Source: Williamsia deligens
Lineage (GTDB): Bacteria; Actinomycetota; Actinomycetes; Mycobacteriales; Mycobacteriaceae
Assembly (NCBI RefSeq): GCF_024171765.1
Contig: NZ_JAMTCI010000001.1
Coordinates: forward strand, 1,804,557-1,868,556
Direction: 5' to 3'
Length of the DNA: 64,000 nucleotides
Part shown: one piece after another, positions 32,017 to 41,536 of the stretch
Numbering within the stretch: position 1 is the first letter of the stretch
How the letters are laid out: every line of letters starts with the position of its first letter
The notes under the pieces: generated by a model
What the model was told of the DNA's origin: nothing
Database searches by the model: none
The model's input: only the letters and a program-made list of their open reading frames with translations
Program-made: the position numbers and the translations under genes

Positions 32017-33270
32017 GTGAGTGACCGCAAGCCCGCCGTGGCCGACCGCGCCGACAGGTTGGCCGTGACCCCGCTGGTGCGCGCGACGTCCGAGTGGGCC
32101 TGGCGCCTGCTCATCATCGGTGTCCTGGTCTACGCGGTGATGTGGGTCGGTCATCGCTACGAGGCGGTGCTGGTCCCGGTCGCGCTGGGGATGCTGGGCA
32201 CGGCGTTCCTCGTCCCCGTGGTCGACTGGCTCGACCGTCGCGGACTGCACCGCGGTGTGGCCGTCGCACTGACGCTCATCGTCGCGATCGGTGTGATCGC
32301 CGGCATCCTGACGTTCGTCGTCCAACAGTTCATCGACGGCCTGCCCGATCTCACCAACCAGGCGACCTCCACCATCGACTCGGTGAAGAGCTGGCTCGTG
32401 CACGGGCCCTTCGGGCTCGAGCAGAATCAGCTCGACCATGTCGGCAACGACTTCGTCGCGATGTTGCAGCGCAACCAGAGTGAGATCACCACCGGGGCGA
32501 TCGCGACGGCCACCACGGTCACCGAGCTCGCGACCGGCGCCCTGCTGCTGCTGTTCCTGATGATCTTCTTCCTCTACGGCGGCGGGCAGATCTGGATGTT
32601 CGTCACCAAGCTGGTGCCGTCGTCCACCCGCGACCGCGTGCGTGTCGCCGGGCGTGCCGGCTTCGGCACCCTCGTCGGCTACGTGCGGGCGACGGTCGCG
32701 GTGGCCGCCGTCGACGCGATCGGCATCGGTGTCGGGTTGGCCATCCTCCAGGTCCCCCTGGCGTTGCCACTGGCGTCGCTGGTGTTCATCGGTGCGTTCA
32801 TCCCCATCGTCGGTGCACTGGTCACGGGTGCGCTCGCGGTCGTCGTGACCCTCGTGACCCAGGGCTGGATCGCGGCGGTGATCGCGCTCGCGGTGGTGGT
32901 GGCGGTGATGCAGCTCGAGAGCCATGTGCTGCAGCCCTTCCTGCTCGGCCGCAGCGTGCGCGTCCATCCGGTCGGCGTGGTCCTGGGCATCGCGGGGGGC
33001 ATCGTGACCGCGGGCATCATCGGCGGCCTGCTGGCCGTTCCGGTCATCGCGTTCCTGAACACCGCGATCCGATCCGTCCTCGGATCGGCACCTCCTCCGC
33101 CCGACGACACCTCGACGGTGTCCCCGGACGAGCCGCTGTGGGACAAGGCCGACCACCCCGGGATCGACGGGAGGCCGGAACCGGCCGACGACACCGCGCC
33201 GGGTGACACCGCGCAGGACGCCACCGCGCGGGACGCCATCGGGGACGACGGGCGCGACCGGGGCGAGTGA
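32017..33270 (+). CDS. AI-2E (PerM) family transporter, Rv0205-like
   Basis: 417 residues, about eight transmembrane helices in the PerM order, with the signature stretch FIGAFIPIVGALVTGALAV and LESHVLQPFLLGRSVRVHP, and a disordered acidic tail (residues 355-417, DDTAPGDTAQDATARD). PerM-family proteins export small molecules or help cell division in mycobacteria. In M. tuberculosis a homologous protein, Rv0205, is next to mmpL3, so synteny supports the assignment. The GTG start at 32017 follows a TAGGGT box. Its stop overlaps the kinase start (ATG at 33270, or GTG 33267), so it is expressed as a unit with the two-component system. Confidence 0.88.
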   Translation: MSDRKPAVADRADRLAVTPLVRATSEWAWRLLIIGVLVYAVMWVGHRYEAVLVPVALGMLGTAFLVPVVDWLDRRGLHRGVAVALTLIVAIGVIAGILTFVVQQFIDGLPDLTNQATSTIDSVKSWLVHGPFGLEQNQLDHVGNDFVAMLQRNQSEITTGAIATATTVTELATGALLLLFLMIFFLYGGGQIWMFVTKLVPSSTRDRVRVAGRAGFGTLVGYVRATVAVAAVDAIGIGVGLAILQVPLALPLASLVFIGAFIPIVGALVTGALAVVVTLVTQGWIAAVIALAVVVAVMQLESHVLQPFLLGRSVRVHPVGVVLGIAGGIVTAGIIGGLLAVPVIAFLNTAIRSVLGSAPPPPDDTSTVSPDEPLWDKADHPGIDGRPEPADDTAPGDTAQDATARDAIGDDGRDRGE

Positions 33271-34439
33271 TGTCCGCCGAGCGCACCGACGCCGACGATG
33301 CCGTCGGTCCGCTTTGGCGCGCCGGGCAGGTGTTCCGTGCGCTCACCGTCGTCTATGCACTCGGGTTCCAGATCGCCGTCGTCGACGAGCTCGAGCACCC
33401 CGCAGTGGGCGTGGCCGTCGCCGTCGCGGTCGTGGTGTGGTCGGTCGCCTGCGCCGTCGCCTACATCCGGGGATTCGGTCGGACCACCGCCTGGGTAGTG
33501 GTCGACGTCGTCGTGGTCTGCCTGCTCATGCTCAGCACCCTGGTCATCGCGTCGGGGCAGTGGCGGGCCGACCACCAGTCGGTGCCGACGACCCTGTGGG
33601 CGGCGAACGCCGTGATCTCCGCCGGGATCCAGACCGGTGCGATCGGCGGCGGTGTGGCCGCCCTCGCGGTCATCGTGTCGAGCACGGTGGCCAAGGGTTT
33701 CGTCATCGTCGACCTCACCCGGAACTCCGCCGTCGTCATCCTGCTCGCGCTCGGGGTGGTGATCGGTATGGGCTCGGTCGCGTTGCGGCGTGCGACCGTC
33801 CGGCTCGGCGAGGCGACGCGACTCGCCGCGGCGACCGCGGAACGCGACCGCCTGTCCCGCCACGTCCACGACGGTGTGCTGCAGGTGCTGGCGCTCATCG
33901 CCCGCCGCGGACGGGAGATCGGCGGTCCCACCGGCGATCTGGCCGAGCTGGCGGCCGAGCAGGAACGACTGCTGCGCGCGCTCCTCGGTGACACCGGCAC
34001 GTCCCGCATGCCGACTGCGCACGGTACGACGCGTGACCTCGCCGCCGACCTGCGGGCACGGGCCGACGACCGGGTGACCGTCAGCGCGCCGGCGGCACCG
34101 ATCACCCTGCCCGCCGACCATGTCGCCGAGATCGTCGGGGCGGTCGACAACGCCCTGGACAACGCGGCGCGGCACGCGGGCGCCGACGCACGGGTCTACG
34201 TGCTGCTCGAGGACCTGGCGGACACGGTCGTGGTGAGCGTGCGGGACGACGGCGTCGGCATGGCACCGGGGCGGCTGCCGGAGGCAGCTGCCCAGGGGCG
34301 CCTCGGCGTCCGACAGGCGATCGTCGGGCGCATCGAGGCTCTCGGTGGCAGCGCGCGCGTGGAGACGGCCCCGGGCGCCGGAACCGAATGGGAGTTCACC
34401 GTGCCGCGACGACCCGACAGCGTGAGGACGAGACGATGA
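33270..34439 (+). CDS. Membrane sensor histidine kinase (HisKA_3, NarL/LuxR-type partner)
   Basis: 389 residues. The N-terminal half has four to five transmembrane helices with short loops (a DUF5931/MacS-like input domain), so it probably senses membrane state or a hydrophobic signal. The dimerisation helix reads ERDRLSRHVHDGVLQ, with phospho-acceptor His200, and the ATPase domain has the N-box DNALDNAARHAG and G-box DDGVGMAPGR. The start is ATG 33270, overlapping the PerM stop; a GTG at 33267 is an alternative. Its own stop overlaps the regulator ATG (ATGA). The partner is therefore the following LuxR-type regulator, and the PerM transporter may be part of sensing or a target. Confidence 0.9.
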   Translation: MSAERTDADDAVGPLWRAGQVFRALTVVYALGFQIAVVDELEHPAVGVAVAVAVVVWSVACAVAYIRGFGRTTAWVVVDVVVVCLLMLSTLVIASGQWRADHQSVPTTLWAANAVISAGIQTGAIGGGVAALAVIVSSTVAKGFVIVDLTRNSAVVILLALGVVIGMGSVALRRATVRLGEATRLAAATAERDRLSRHVHDGVLQVLALIARRGREIGGPTGDLAELAAEQERLLRALLGDTGTSRMPTAHGTTRDLAADLRARADDRVTVSAPAAPITLPADHVAEIVGAVDNALDNAARHAGADARVYVLLEDLADTVVVSVRDDGVGMAPGRLPEAAAQGRLGVRQAIVGRIEALGGSARVETAPGAGTEWEFTVPRRPDSVRTRR

Positions 34440-35128
34440 TCGACCAGGACCCGACACCGGCGACGCGGACCCGGGTGATGGTGGTCGACGACCACCCCAT
34501 CTGGCGGGACGGCGTCGCCCGCGATCTCTCCGACGACGGGTTCGACGTCGTCGCCACCGCCGACAGCGTGCGGGCCGCCGTGGCACGCGCGGCTGCGGTG
34601 ACGCCGGACGTGGTGCTGATGGACATGCAGCTGCCCGACGGGACGGGGGTGGACGCCACGGCCGGTGTCGTCGAGGCGTCCCCCGCGACCCGGGTGCTGG
34701 TCCTCTCGGCGTCGGCGGAGCGCGACGACGTCCTCGGCGCCGTGAAAGCCGGCGCCAGTGGCTATCTCGTGAAGAGCGCGTCGCGCGCCGAACTCGTCGA
34801 GGCCGTGACCGCGACAGCGTCGGGTCAGGCCGTGTTCACGCCGGGGCTCGCGGGACTGGTGCTCGGGGAGTTCCGACGGATCGCCGGCGCGGGCGGCCCG
34901 GAGCCGGCGACGCCACCGATCACGGACCGGGAGACCGAGGTGCTGCGCCTGGTGGCCAAGGGGCTCACGGCACGGCAGATCGCCGGTCGGCTCGGTCTGA
35001 GCCATCGGACGGTGGAGAACCATGTCCAGTCGACGTTGCGGAAGCTGCAGCTGGGCAACCGGGTCGAGCTGACGCGCTACGCGATCGAACACGGGCTGGA
35101 CGAGGAACCCCCCACCGCGACTGAGTAG
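34436..35128 (+). CDS. Response regulator, NarL/LuxR family
   Basis: 230 residues. The receiver domain has the acidic pair VVDDH (residues 18-19), the phosphorylation site Asp63 in LMDMQLPDG and the conserved lysine in YLVKSAS. The C-terminal LuxR HTH (PITDRETEVLRLVAKGLTARQIA ... VENHVQSTLRKL) spans about residues 160-215. ATG 34436 overlaps the kinase stop by 4 nt. Phosphorylation by the kinase should promote dimer binding to DNA; the targets are unknown. A DUF2339 membrane gene begins 43 nt downstream on the same strand and may be in the operon. Confidence 0.94.
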   Translation: MIDQDPTPATRTRVMVVDDHPIWRDGVARDLSDDGFDVVATADSVRAAVARAAAVTPDVVLMDMQLPDGTGVDATAGVVEASPATRVLVLSASAERDDVLGAVKAGASGYLVKSASRAELVEAVTATASGQAVFTPGLAGLVLGEFRRIAGAGGPEPATPPITDRETEVLRLVAKGLTARQIAGRLGLSHRTVENHVQSTLRKLQLGNRVELTRYAIEHGLDEEPPTATE

Positions 35129-35171
35129 TCGTACGCATCTCGGGCGTCCACGCCGCGGCGACGATCGTGCG

Positions 35172-37073
35172 ATGACCACACCACATCCCGGCGCACCCGG
35201 CCCCGACTGGACCGTCCTGGGCCGCGTCTCCCACGACTTCGGCGTCCTGTCCCGCCAGATGGCCCAGCTCGCCACCGATCTCGACGCCATGCACGCGGCG
35301 GTGCGCGCGCCCGCGCCCCCGCCACCACCGCAGCCGCAGTACGTCGCGCCGCCCGTGCCGACCCCGATGGCCCCTCCGATGGCCCCTCCGATGTCGCCGC
35401 GGCCACCGTCGCCCCCGCAGCCACCGTTGCCGGTGTGGCACCCGCAGGCGGGTCCACCGCCGCCGCCGTCGGGACCCAGGCCCGCGCCGCGGCCCGCGCC
35501 GCCCAGTCCGTCGTGGCTGCGACGGGCGGCGTCGGCGACCGACGGCCGGTTGGTCGGTGCGACGCTCGCCGTGGCCGGGGTCGGCGTGACCCTGGTCGGG
35601 GTGGTGCTGCTGCTCGTCCTCGCCGCCCAGGCCGGCATCCTGCGGCCGGAGGTCCGGGTCGCGGCGGGCGCGGTGTTCGCCGTCGGCCTGGTCGCCCTGG
35701 CGGCGCGGCACCGTCGACGGGGTGGCCGGGTCGGGGCGATCGCACTGGCCGCCACCGGTGTCGCGACCGCCTACCTCGACGTCGTCGCGATCACCCGCAT
35801 CTACCACTGGGTGCCCGCCGCGGCGGGTCTCACTGTCGCCGCGGTGGTGGCAGGCGCCGGTCTGTTCCTCGCCCACCGGTGGCGGTCGGAGCACCTCGGT
35901 CTGACCGTCCTGGTCCCGCTGATCGCACTGGCGCCGTTCGTCACCGGTGGTGTGGACCTGCTGCTCGTCGGCTTCATGCTCGTGCTGTCCGCGGTCACCG
36001 TGCCGGTGGTCCGGGACACCGGCTGGATGTACCTGTACGTCGCCGGTGTGGCCGCGTCGGCGCTGTGGACGTCGGTCACCGTCGCCGCTGCTGTCGTGTC
36101 GCTCGGCGACATCGACGGCGGTCTGCTCACCGCGGGATGCGGTGCGACCGCGGCGCTGTGCCTGGCCGGGACGGTGCTGTCGGTGCCGCGGATCGGACAG
36201 CCCGTCGTGGTGGCGCTCGGCTCGGTCGCGGGCTGCGTCCCCCTGATCTTCTGTGGCGTCGCCGTCGACCGGATCCTCGCTGCCGCCGGCCTCGGTGCCC
36301 TCGCCGCGGTCCTGACCGTGCTGGTCGTCGCCGCACCGCGGATCCCGGGCACGACGGAGGTGCTCCGGGCCACCTGGGCCGTCCTCGCCGCGACAGCCGC
36401 GGTGATCGCCATCCCCGTCGGGCTCGGTGCGACGACCGCGGTGCCGTCGCTGATCGCGCTCGCGCTGGCGGTCGTCGTGGTGGGCCGCGGCGATCGCGTC
36501 GTGCGCGCCATCGGCCAGGTGATGACGGCGGTGGGTGCTCTGGCGTTCCTGGGGTGGTCGGTGCCGCTGCACACCCTGATCGAGCCCGTCGACGTCTCCG
36601 TGGCGCAGGCGATCTCGGCTGCGGTCGCCGGTGGTCTGCTCGCGGTGGCGGCCGGTGCCTGCGCATGGTCGGTGCCCCGACAGGCCGGTCCCGCGCCGGC
36701 GAGCGCGTGGCCATGGGTGGTCGCCGGTGTCGTCGCGCTCTACGGAGTGACCGCGGCGTCCGTCACCGTCGGCGTCGCCGCGGGCGGCACGGACCGCGGG
36801 TTCCTCGCCGGCCACATGGTCGCGACGATCCTGTGGGCGATCGCAGCGGGCGCGACGCTGACCCTGGCGGGCCGGATGCCCGCGGGGCCGACGCGGGTGG
36901 TGCCGATCGCGGCCGGGATGGCGCTCACCGGAGCGGCGATCGTCAAGTTGATCACCTTCGACCTCGCCACCCTCGACGGCGCGTTCCGGGTGGGTGCCTT
37001 CATCGTCGCCGGGCTCATCCTGCTGGCGGTGGGTGCGCGCTACGCACGCACCGTGACGACATCGGCGAGCTGA
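35172..37073 (+). CDS. DUF2339 family polytopic membrane protein
   Basis: 633 residues. The first ~115 are a cytoplasmic, proline-rich and disordered arm (repeats of MAPPMAPPM, PPPPPSGPRPAPRPAPP) after a short helical start (VLSRQMAQLATDLDAMHAAV). The rest is some 18-20 closely packed hydrophobic helices, beginning LVGATLAVAGVGVTLVGVV, the DUF2339 pattern. The family function is unknown; it lies in cell-envelope neighbourhoods in actinobacteria. ATG 35172 has no clear ribosome site. It ends 15 nt from the convergent mmpL3 stop. Confidence 0.82.
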   Translation: MTTPHPGAPGPDWTVLGRVSHDFGVLSRQMAQLATDLDAMHAAVRAPAPPPPPQPQYVAPPVPTPMAPPMAPPMSPRPPSPPQPPLPVWHPQAGPPPPPSGPRPAPRPAPPSPSWLRRAASATDGRLVGATLAVAGVGVTLVGVVLLLVLAAQAGILRPEVRVAAGAVFAVGLVALAARHRRRGGRVGAIALAATGVATAYLDVVAITRIYHWVPAAAGLTVAAVVAGAGLFLAHRWRSEHLGLTVLVPLIALAPFVTGGVDLLLVGFMLVLSAVTVPVVRDTGWMYLYVAGVAASALWTSVTVAAAVVSLGDIDGGLLTAGCGATAALCLAGTVLSVPRIGQPVVVALGSVAGCVPLIFCGVAVDRILAAAGLGALAAVLTVLVVAAPRIPGTTEVLRATWAVLAATAAVIAIPVGLGATTAVPSLIALALAVVVVGRGDRVVRAIGQVMTAVGALAFLGWSVPLHTLIEPVDVSVAQAISAAVAGGLLAVAAGACAWSVPRQAGPAPASAWPWVVAGVVALYGVTAASVTVGVAAGGTDRGFLAGHMVATILWAIAAGATLTLAGRMPAGPTRVVPIAAGMALTGAAIVKLITFDLATLDGAFRVGAFIVAGLILLAVGARYARTVTTSAS

Positions 37074-37088
37074 TCCGGCGTGGCCCGC

Positions 37089-39950
37089 TCAGTCGGTGCG
37101 GTCGCGGCCGGTGGTGCGACGCAACAGATCCTGCACGCTGATCTGCGTCTGACCGTCGCGCTTGTGCCGACGTCCACCGTTGTCGGACGGCTCCTCCCGC
37201 GGGGGCTCGGCCCGGGGCGGTTCGCGCCGCGGGGGCTCGGGACGCGGGGGTTCCGGCCGACGCTGCTCCGGGCGGACCGACGGCGGGCGCGGGGTGTCGT
37301 CGCGGATGGCGCTGTTCAGTCGGATCCCGCTGTCGCCCAGGCTCCAGCCGCCGGTGTCGGGACGCGACTGGCGGGGCAGTCCGCCCGCAGGTCGTGGGCT
37401 GGGACCCGGCGGTCGCGAGCCGGGGCCCGTGGGCCGGGGGGCCGGTCCTGTCGGACGGGGGCCGGGTCGGGGACCCCCGACCGGTTCCCGGACGGGCTCT
37501 CGCGCGGGTTCGCGCGGGGGCGCGGGGCGACGGGTGACCGGGCGGGCGTCGGGCGGGCCCGCGGGGCGGGGACCGCCGCGCGAGGTCTCGGGGGAGGCGG
37601 GCGCCACCACGGCGGGCTCGGCGCGGCGCATCGCGGTGGTCGGGACCTGGGAGACGACGGTGCCCGCGTCGCGCTGGGCGTTGGGCACGATCGCGCGGCC
37701 GGGCTCGTCGACGAGGACGGTCTCGCCGAGTCCGATCTTGCGCTGGACGACCTGCATCCACCTCGGCGCCCACCAGCAGTCGTCGCCCAGCAGCTTCATC
37801 ACGGCGGGCACCAGCAGCATGCGGATGATGGTGGCGTCGAGGATGAGTGCGGCGATGATGCCGAACGCGATGTACTTCATCATCACGATCTCGGAGAACC
37901 CGAACGCCCCGACCACCACGACCAGGATCGCCGCCGCGGCCGTGATGATGCGGCCAGTGTGGGCGGTACCGCTGCGGATGGCCTCGGTGGTGGTGGCGCC
38001 CTGTTGGCGGGCCTCCACCATCCGGGACAACAGGAACACCTCGTAGTCGGTCGACAGGCCGTAGATGATCGCGATGATCAACACCAGCACCGCGGACATG
38101 AGCGGTCCGGGGGTGAAGTTGAAGAGCCCGGCGCCGTGGCCGTCGATGAAGATCCACGTGAGCACGCCGAGTGTGGAACCGAGCCCCAGCGCCGACATGA
38201 GCGCGGCCTTGATCGGCAGCACCACGGAGCCGAACTGCAGGAACATCAGCAGGAACGTGACGACGATCAGCAGCACCGCCATCAGCGGCAGGTCCGCGAG
38301 CAGCGTGTCGATGGAGTCCTGCGTGAGCGCGGGGGTGCCGGCGACGTACATCGTGAGGCCCTGGGTGTCGATGCCGCGCAACGCCTTCACCGCGTCGGCG
38401 GTGATGTCCCGGTTGACCAGACCCGCCGACATCTGCACGACGCCGGTGGTGGTGCCCTCGATGGTCCCGGTGAGTGCGCCCTGGCTCGCGTCGAGGCTGA
38501 ACTGCTTGGTGAAACCGGGGATCTTGTTGGCCTCGTCGGCGATCTTCTGCAGCTTCGCGCCGTCGGAGCCACTGTTCTCGTCGTAGCGGACGACGAGCTT
38601 GACCTCCTCGGTCCGCTGCGTCGGGAAGATCCGGTCGAAGTCCTCCTGCGCGGTGCGGAACCCGTTGTCCGGTGGCAGGTACTTCTCGGTGATGCCGCCG
38701 AACGAGATGTTCGTGAACGGCACGATGAGGACGAGCAGGAGCAGCACGGTCGGGATGGCGGTCTTCAGCGGGTGCCGCATCACCCATCCGGCCAGACGAC
38801 CCCACGGGCCGTTCTCGATCTCCTTCTTGGGCTTCGTGCGCCGCAGGAACTTGAACCCGAGGGCGTCGATGCGGGTGCCCAGGATCGCGAGGATCGCCGG
38901 GAGCACCGTGATCGACAGCAGCGCTGCGAGTCCGACCGCGCAGATCGCGCCGTAGGCGACCGACTTGAGGAAGCCCTGCGGGTAGATCAGCACGCAGGCC
39001 AGCGCGGCGATGATGACGGTCGCCGAGAAGACCACCGTCTGGCCGGCCGTCATCACGGTGCGCTTGACCGCCAGCGGAGGTGGATACCCCTCGGCGAGTT
39101 CCTCGCGGAACCTGCTGACGATGAACAGGCCGTAGTCGATGGCGATGCCGAGCCCGATGAGCGAGATGACGGGCTGGGCGAAGAAGTTGACCTCCGTGGC
39201 CTGCGCGAGACCGTTGAGGATGCCTGTGGCGCCCGCGATCGTCAGGCCACCGATGATCACCGGCAGGACGGCGGCCACCACGCCACCGAAGATGAAGAAC
39301 AGCATCAGCGCGACGAGCGGCAGCGCCACGAGTTCGGCGCGGGTCGTGTCCTTCGCGACGCCGTCGGAGATGGCGTTGGCGATGGGTTGCAGACCGGCGA
39401 GCTGGAACGTCGTGCCCTGGAGGCCGAACCGTCCGGAGATGTCGTCGAAGAACGGTTCGATGGTCTTGTAGTTGTTCAGGATCGTCGTGTCGTCGTCGCC
39501 CTTGACGCCGATGCTGATGAACGCGTGCCGCTTGGAGGCGTCGAACGTCTGGGCCCGGATCTGGGACAGGGCGGCCTGACCCGCGACGCCCGCGGCCGGC
39601 GCGAAGGGGTCGATGATCCCGGGATCGTCCCGGTTGACGATCGTCGGGTGGGCCTTGATGAGGGCGTCGACGAACGACTCGACCTTGGTGCCGAAGGCGG
39701 CGTCGTCGACCGTCGTCCCCGCCGGCGGTGTGACGAGGAGCACGATGTCGGACTTGTGGTCACGTCCGAACGTCGAGTCGGCGAGCTGGGATCCCTTCAC
39801 CGACTGTGAGCCGTCGTCGAAGAACCCGCTCTGGCTGAGGTTCTTGCCGAGCCCGAGGCCGAAGATCCCCAACCCGCCCATCACCACGATCAGGACGGCG
39901 ATCACGGCGAAGCGCAGTCGGTACACGAATGTGCCTATCGCTCCGAACAC
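37089..39950 (-). CDS. mmpL3: Trehalose monomycolate flippase MmpL3
   Basis: 953 residues (M. tuberculosis MmpL3 has 944). It is an RND/MMPL transporter with twelve transmembrane helices and two periplasmic domains. The proton-relay motifs are GLGIAIDYGLFIVSRFR in the first half and YGLSTDYEVFLLSRMVEA in the second, each with the Asp-Tyr pair. The N-terminus, with LSQSGFFDDGSQSVKGSQ, matches Rv0206c closely. The C-terminal ~215 residues are a cytosolic, Pro/Arg-rich disordered tail. It exports TMM for mycolic acid envelope assembly and is essential in mycolate bacteria; it is also the target of SQ109-like inhibitors. The GTG start at 39950 has AGGGG upstream. Flanking NYN, trmB and PerM genes confirm orthology. 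Confidence 0.96.
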   Translation of the reverse strand: MFGAIGTFVYRLRFAVIAVLIVVMGGLGIFGLGLGKNLSQSGFFDDGSQSVKGSQLADSTFGRDHKSDIVLLVTPPAGTTVDDAAFGTKVESFVDALIKAHPTIVNRDDPGIIDPFAPAAGVAGQAALSQIRAQTFDASKRHAFISIGVKGDDDTTILNNYKTIEPFFDDISGRFGLQGTTFQLAGLQPIANAISDGVAKDTTRAELVALPLVALMLFFIFGGVVAAVLPVIIGGLTIAGATGILNGLAQATEVNFFAQPVISLIGLGIAIDYGLFIVSRFREELAEGYPPPLAVKRTVMTAGQTVVFSATVIIAALACVLIYPQGFLKSVAYGAICAVGLAALLSITVLPAILAILGTRIDALGFKFLRRTKPKKEIENGPWGRLAGWVMRHPLKTAIPTVLLLLVLIVPFTNISFGGITEKYLPPDNGFRTAQEDFDRIFPTQRTEEVKLVVRYDENSGSDGAKLQKIADEANKIPGFTKQFSLDASQGALTGTIEGTTTGVVQMSAGLVNRDITADAVKALRGIDTQGLTMYVAGTPALTQDSIDTLLADLPLMAVLLIVVTFLLMFLQFGSVVLPIKAALMSALGLGSTLGVLTWIFIDGHGAGLFNFTPGPLMSAVLVLIIAIIYGLSTDYEVFLLSRMVEARQQGATTTEAIRSGTAHTGRIITAAAAILVVVVGAFGFSEIVMMKYIAFGIIAALILDATIIRMLLVPAVMKLLGDDCWWAPRWMQVVQRKIGLGETVLVDEPGRAIVPNAQRDAGTVVSQVPTTAMRRAEPAVVAPASPETSRGGPRPAGPPDARPVTRRPAPPREPAREPVREPVGGPRPGPRPTGPAPRPTGPGSRPPGPSPRPAGGLPRQSRPDTGGWSLGDSGIRLNSAIRDDTPRPPSVRPEQRRPEPPRPEPPRREPPRAEPPREEPSDNGGRRHKRDGQTQISVQDLLRRTTGRDRTD

Positions 39951-40009
39951 CGCTCACGTCCCCTCTCGTCGGTCTCGAACGCACCGAGTGTCTCACCGGT
40001 GCGGGCCGG

Positions 40010-40690
40010 TCAGTGCTGGCGGCCGCTGAGCAGCGCGGACAGCGGTCGGAACGGGGCCAGCCATGCACCCTCGTCCGGCAGCGACTCGAGGTTGATCCGC
40101 GGCAACGGCTCGCGGAAGACCCCCGCGATGTCCTCCAGGTCCACGAAGGAGATCACGTCGGAGGTGACCGCCCAGCTCGCATGTTCGCGGAAACCCAGCA
40201 CCGACACCGGCACGCCTTCGGCGGCGATGTCCTCGGCCACGGTACGGAACGCCTGCCCGTCCGCCGAGGCGACGTACAGCCCCGCCAGCCCGACAGTGTG
40301 CCTGCGGAGCTCGATGTGGTCGAGCATGTCCGCGTCGACGTCGGAGTCCTCGGTGAGCTTCGGCTTGGCGAACACCGCGAAGCCGACGTTGCGCAGCGCC
40401 TCCACCCACGGCCGGACCACCTCGGCGGTCCCCGGCGCGATGTTGGTGAACACCGTCGCCTCGGGCTCGACGTCGCCCTCGTCGTCGCCCAGGGTGCGGG
40501 ACAGCTGGGCGGTCTCGCCCAACAGCCACCGACCCAGTGCGTCGAACCGGGGGCGGTGGGCGGCGGTCGGGCGGCCGCCCAGGATCGAGCCCAGGCCCAT
40601 GTCCAGGTTGGGGGCGTCCCACACCAGCAGCACCCTGCGTGCGGTGCTGGTGCCGGAGATGGTCTGCGCCACCGTCGACGAGCCGCTCAT
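40010..40690 (-). CDS. NYN domain (PIN-like) nuclease-like protein, Rv0207c-like
   Basis: 226 residues. The PIN-like fold starts VLLVWDAPNLDMGLGSIL with the first acidic metal ligands; further acids are in SDVDADMLDHIELRR, and ASADGQAFRTVAEDI is the usual strand-and-aspartate segment. NYN proteins are predicted RNases. The gene sits between trmB, with which its ATG overlaps (ATGA), and mmpL3, exactly as Rv0207c does in M. tuberculosis. Co-translation with a tRNA methyltransferase makes an RNA substrate plausible; a direct role in MmpL3 function is not shown by sequence. Confidence 0.85.
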   Translation of the reverse strand: MSGSSTVAQTISGTSTARRVLLVWDAPNLDMGLGSILGGRPTAAHRPRFDALGRWLLGETAQLSRTLGDDEGDVEPEATVFTNIAPGTAEVVRPWVEALRNVGFAVFAKPKLTEDSDVDADMLDHIELRRHTVGLAGLYVASADGQAFRTVAEDIAAEGVPVSVLGFREHASWAVTSDVISFVDLEDIAGVFREPLPRINLESLPDEGAWLAPFRPLSALLSGRQH

Positions 40691-41475
40691 CGGGGACCTC
40701 CTGCGCTGTCGCGTGCCACGCGGCGCAGCACGAACTCGGTCACGTCACGGCCCTCGCGGTCCGCGCGGCCCTCGAACTTGGTGGTGGGGCGCTCGAGGGA
40801 GAAGGGGGCGGGACCGTCGAGGGGGACGAACACGTCCTGCTCGGCGAGGACCTCGGCGATCCACTCCGCGTACTCGGCGTGGTCGGTGGCGATGTGCAGG
40901 ACGCCGTCGTCGGCGACGACGTCGGCGACGGACGCCAGGGTGCCGGGCTGGATCAGCCGACGCTTGTGGTGGCGGGCCTTCGGCCACGGGTCCGGGAAGA
41001 AGATGCGCACCCCCGCGAGCGATGCGGGCGCGAGCATCTCCCGCAGCACCACGACGGCGTCACCGCGGATGATGCGGATGTTGTCGATGTCACCCCGGGC
41101 GATCAGCCCGAGCAGCTGCGCGAGACCCGGCTTGTAGACCTCGACGGCGAGGACGTCGAACTCGGGCTCGGCCGCCGCCATCGCGGCGGTCGCGGTGCCC
41201 GTGCCGCAGCCGATCTCCATGATCAGCGGGGCCTCCCGGCCGAACCAGGCGCGCAGGTCGAGCGACTCGCCCCCGGTGTCGGCGGACGCCGAGACCGTGG
41301 CGTCACGACCGATGATCGGCCACAATGTCTCCCAGTTCTGCTGCTGGGCCGGGGTCAGGGACCCCCGTCGTGACCGGAAACTGGTGACGCGCGGGTACAG
41401 GCGGGCGCGGGCCTCGTGGTCGGCGGGCACATCGGACTCAGCGGTACGCGTCGAGCCGGTCTCGGGGATGTCCAC
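40687..41475 (-). CDS. trmB: tRNA (guanine-N7-)-methyltransferase
   Basis: 262 residues. The SAM-binding motif is IMEIGCGTGTATAAMA, followed by VLAVEVYKPGLAQLL; FFPDPWPKARHHKRRLIQP is the highly conserved TrmB substrate loop, and the end has TKFEGRADREGRDVTEF. It makes m7G46 in tRNA in the cytosol. An N-terminal extension of about 50 residues (YPRVTSFRSRRGSLTPAQQQ) is normal for actinobacteria. The start at 41475 is GTG. It is divergent from the GTPase-like trio and overlaps the NYN gene at its 3' end. Confidence 0.96.
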   Translation of the reverse strand: MDIPETGSTRTAESDVPADHEARARLYPRVTSFRSRRGSLTPAQQQNWETLWPIIGRDATVSASADTGGESLDLRAWFGREAPLIMEIGCGTGTATAAMAAAEPEFDVLAVEVYKPGLAQLLGLIARGDIDNIRIIRGDAVVVLREMLAPASLAGVRIFFPDPWPKARHHKRRLIQPGTLASVADVVADDGVLHIATDHAEYAEWIAEVLAEQDVFVPLDGPAPFSLERPTTKFEGRADREGRDVTEFVLRRVARDSAGGPR

Positions 41476-41536
41476 GGTGCCATCGTGGCCTATCCGGCGG
41501 CGCGGATACAGCCGGAGCGTGGGAGAAGGGGAGCAG

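Noticed and set aside
34965..36815. Long minus-strand frame opposite the response regulator and DUF2339 genes
   Set aside because: Extremely Arg/Gly/His-rich mirror frame with no family resemblance.
37080..39809. Long plus-strand frame opposite mmpL3
   Set aside because: Mirror of mmpL3 codons; Gly/Arg/Asp-rich and without recognisable domains.
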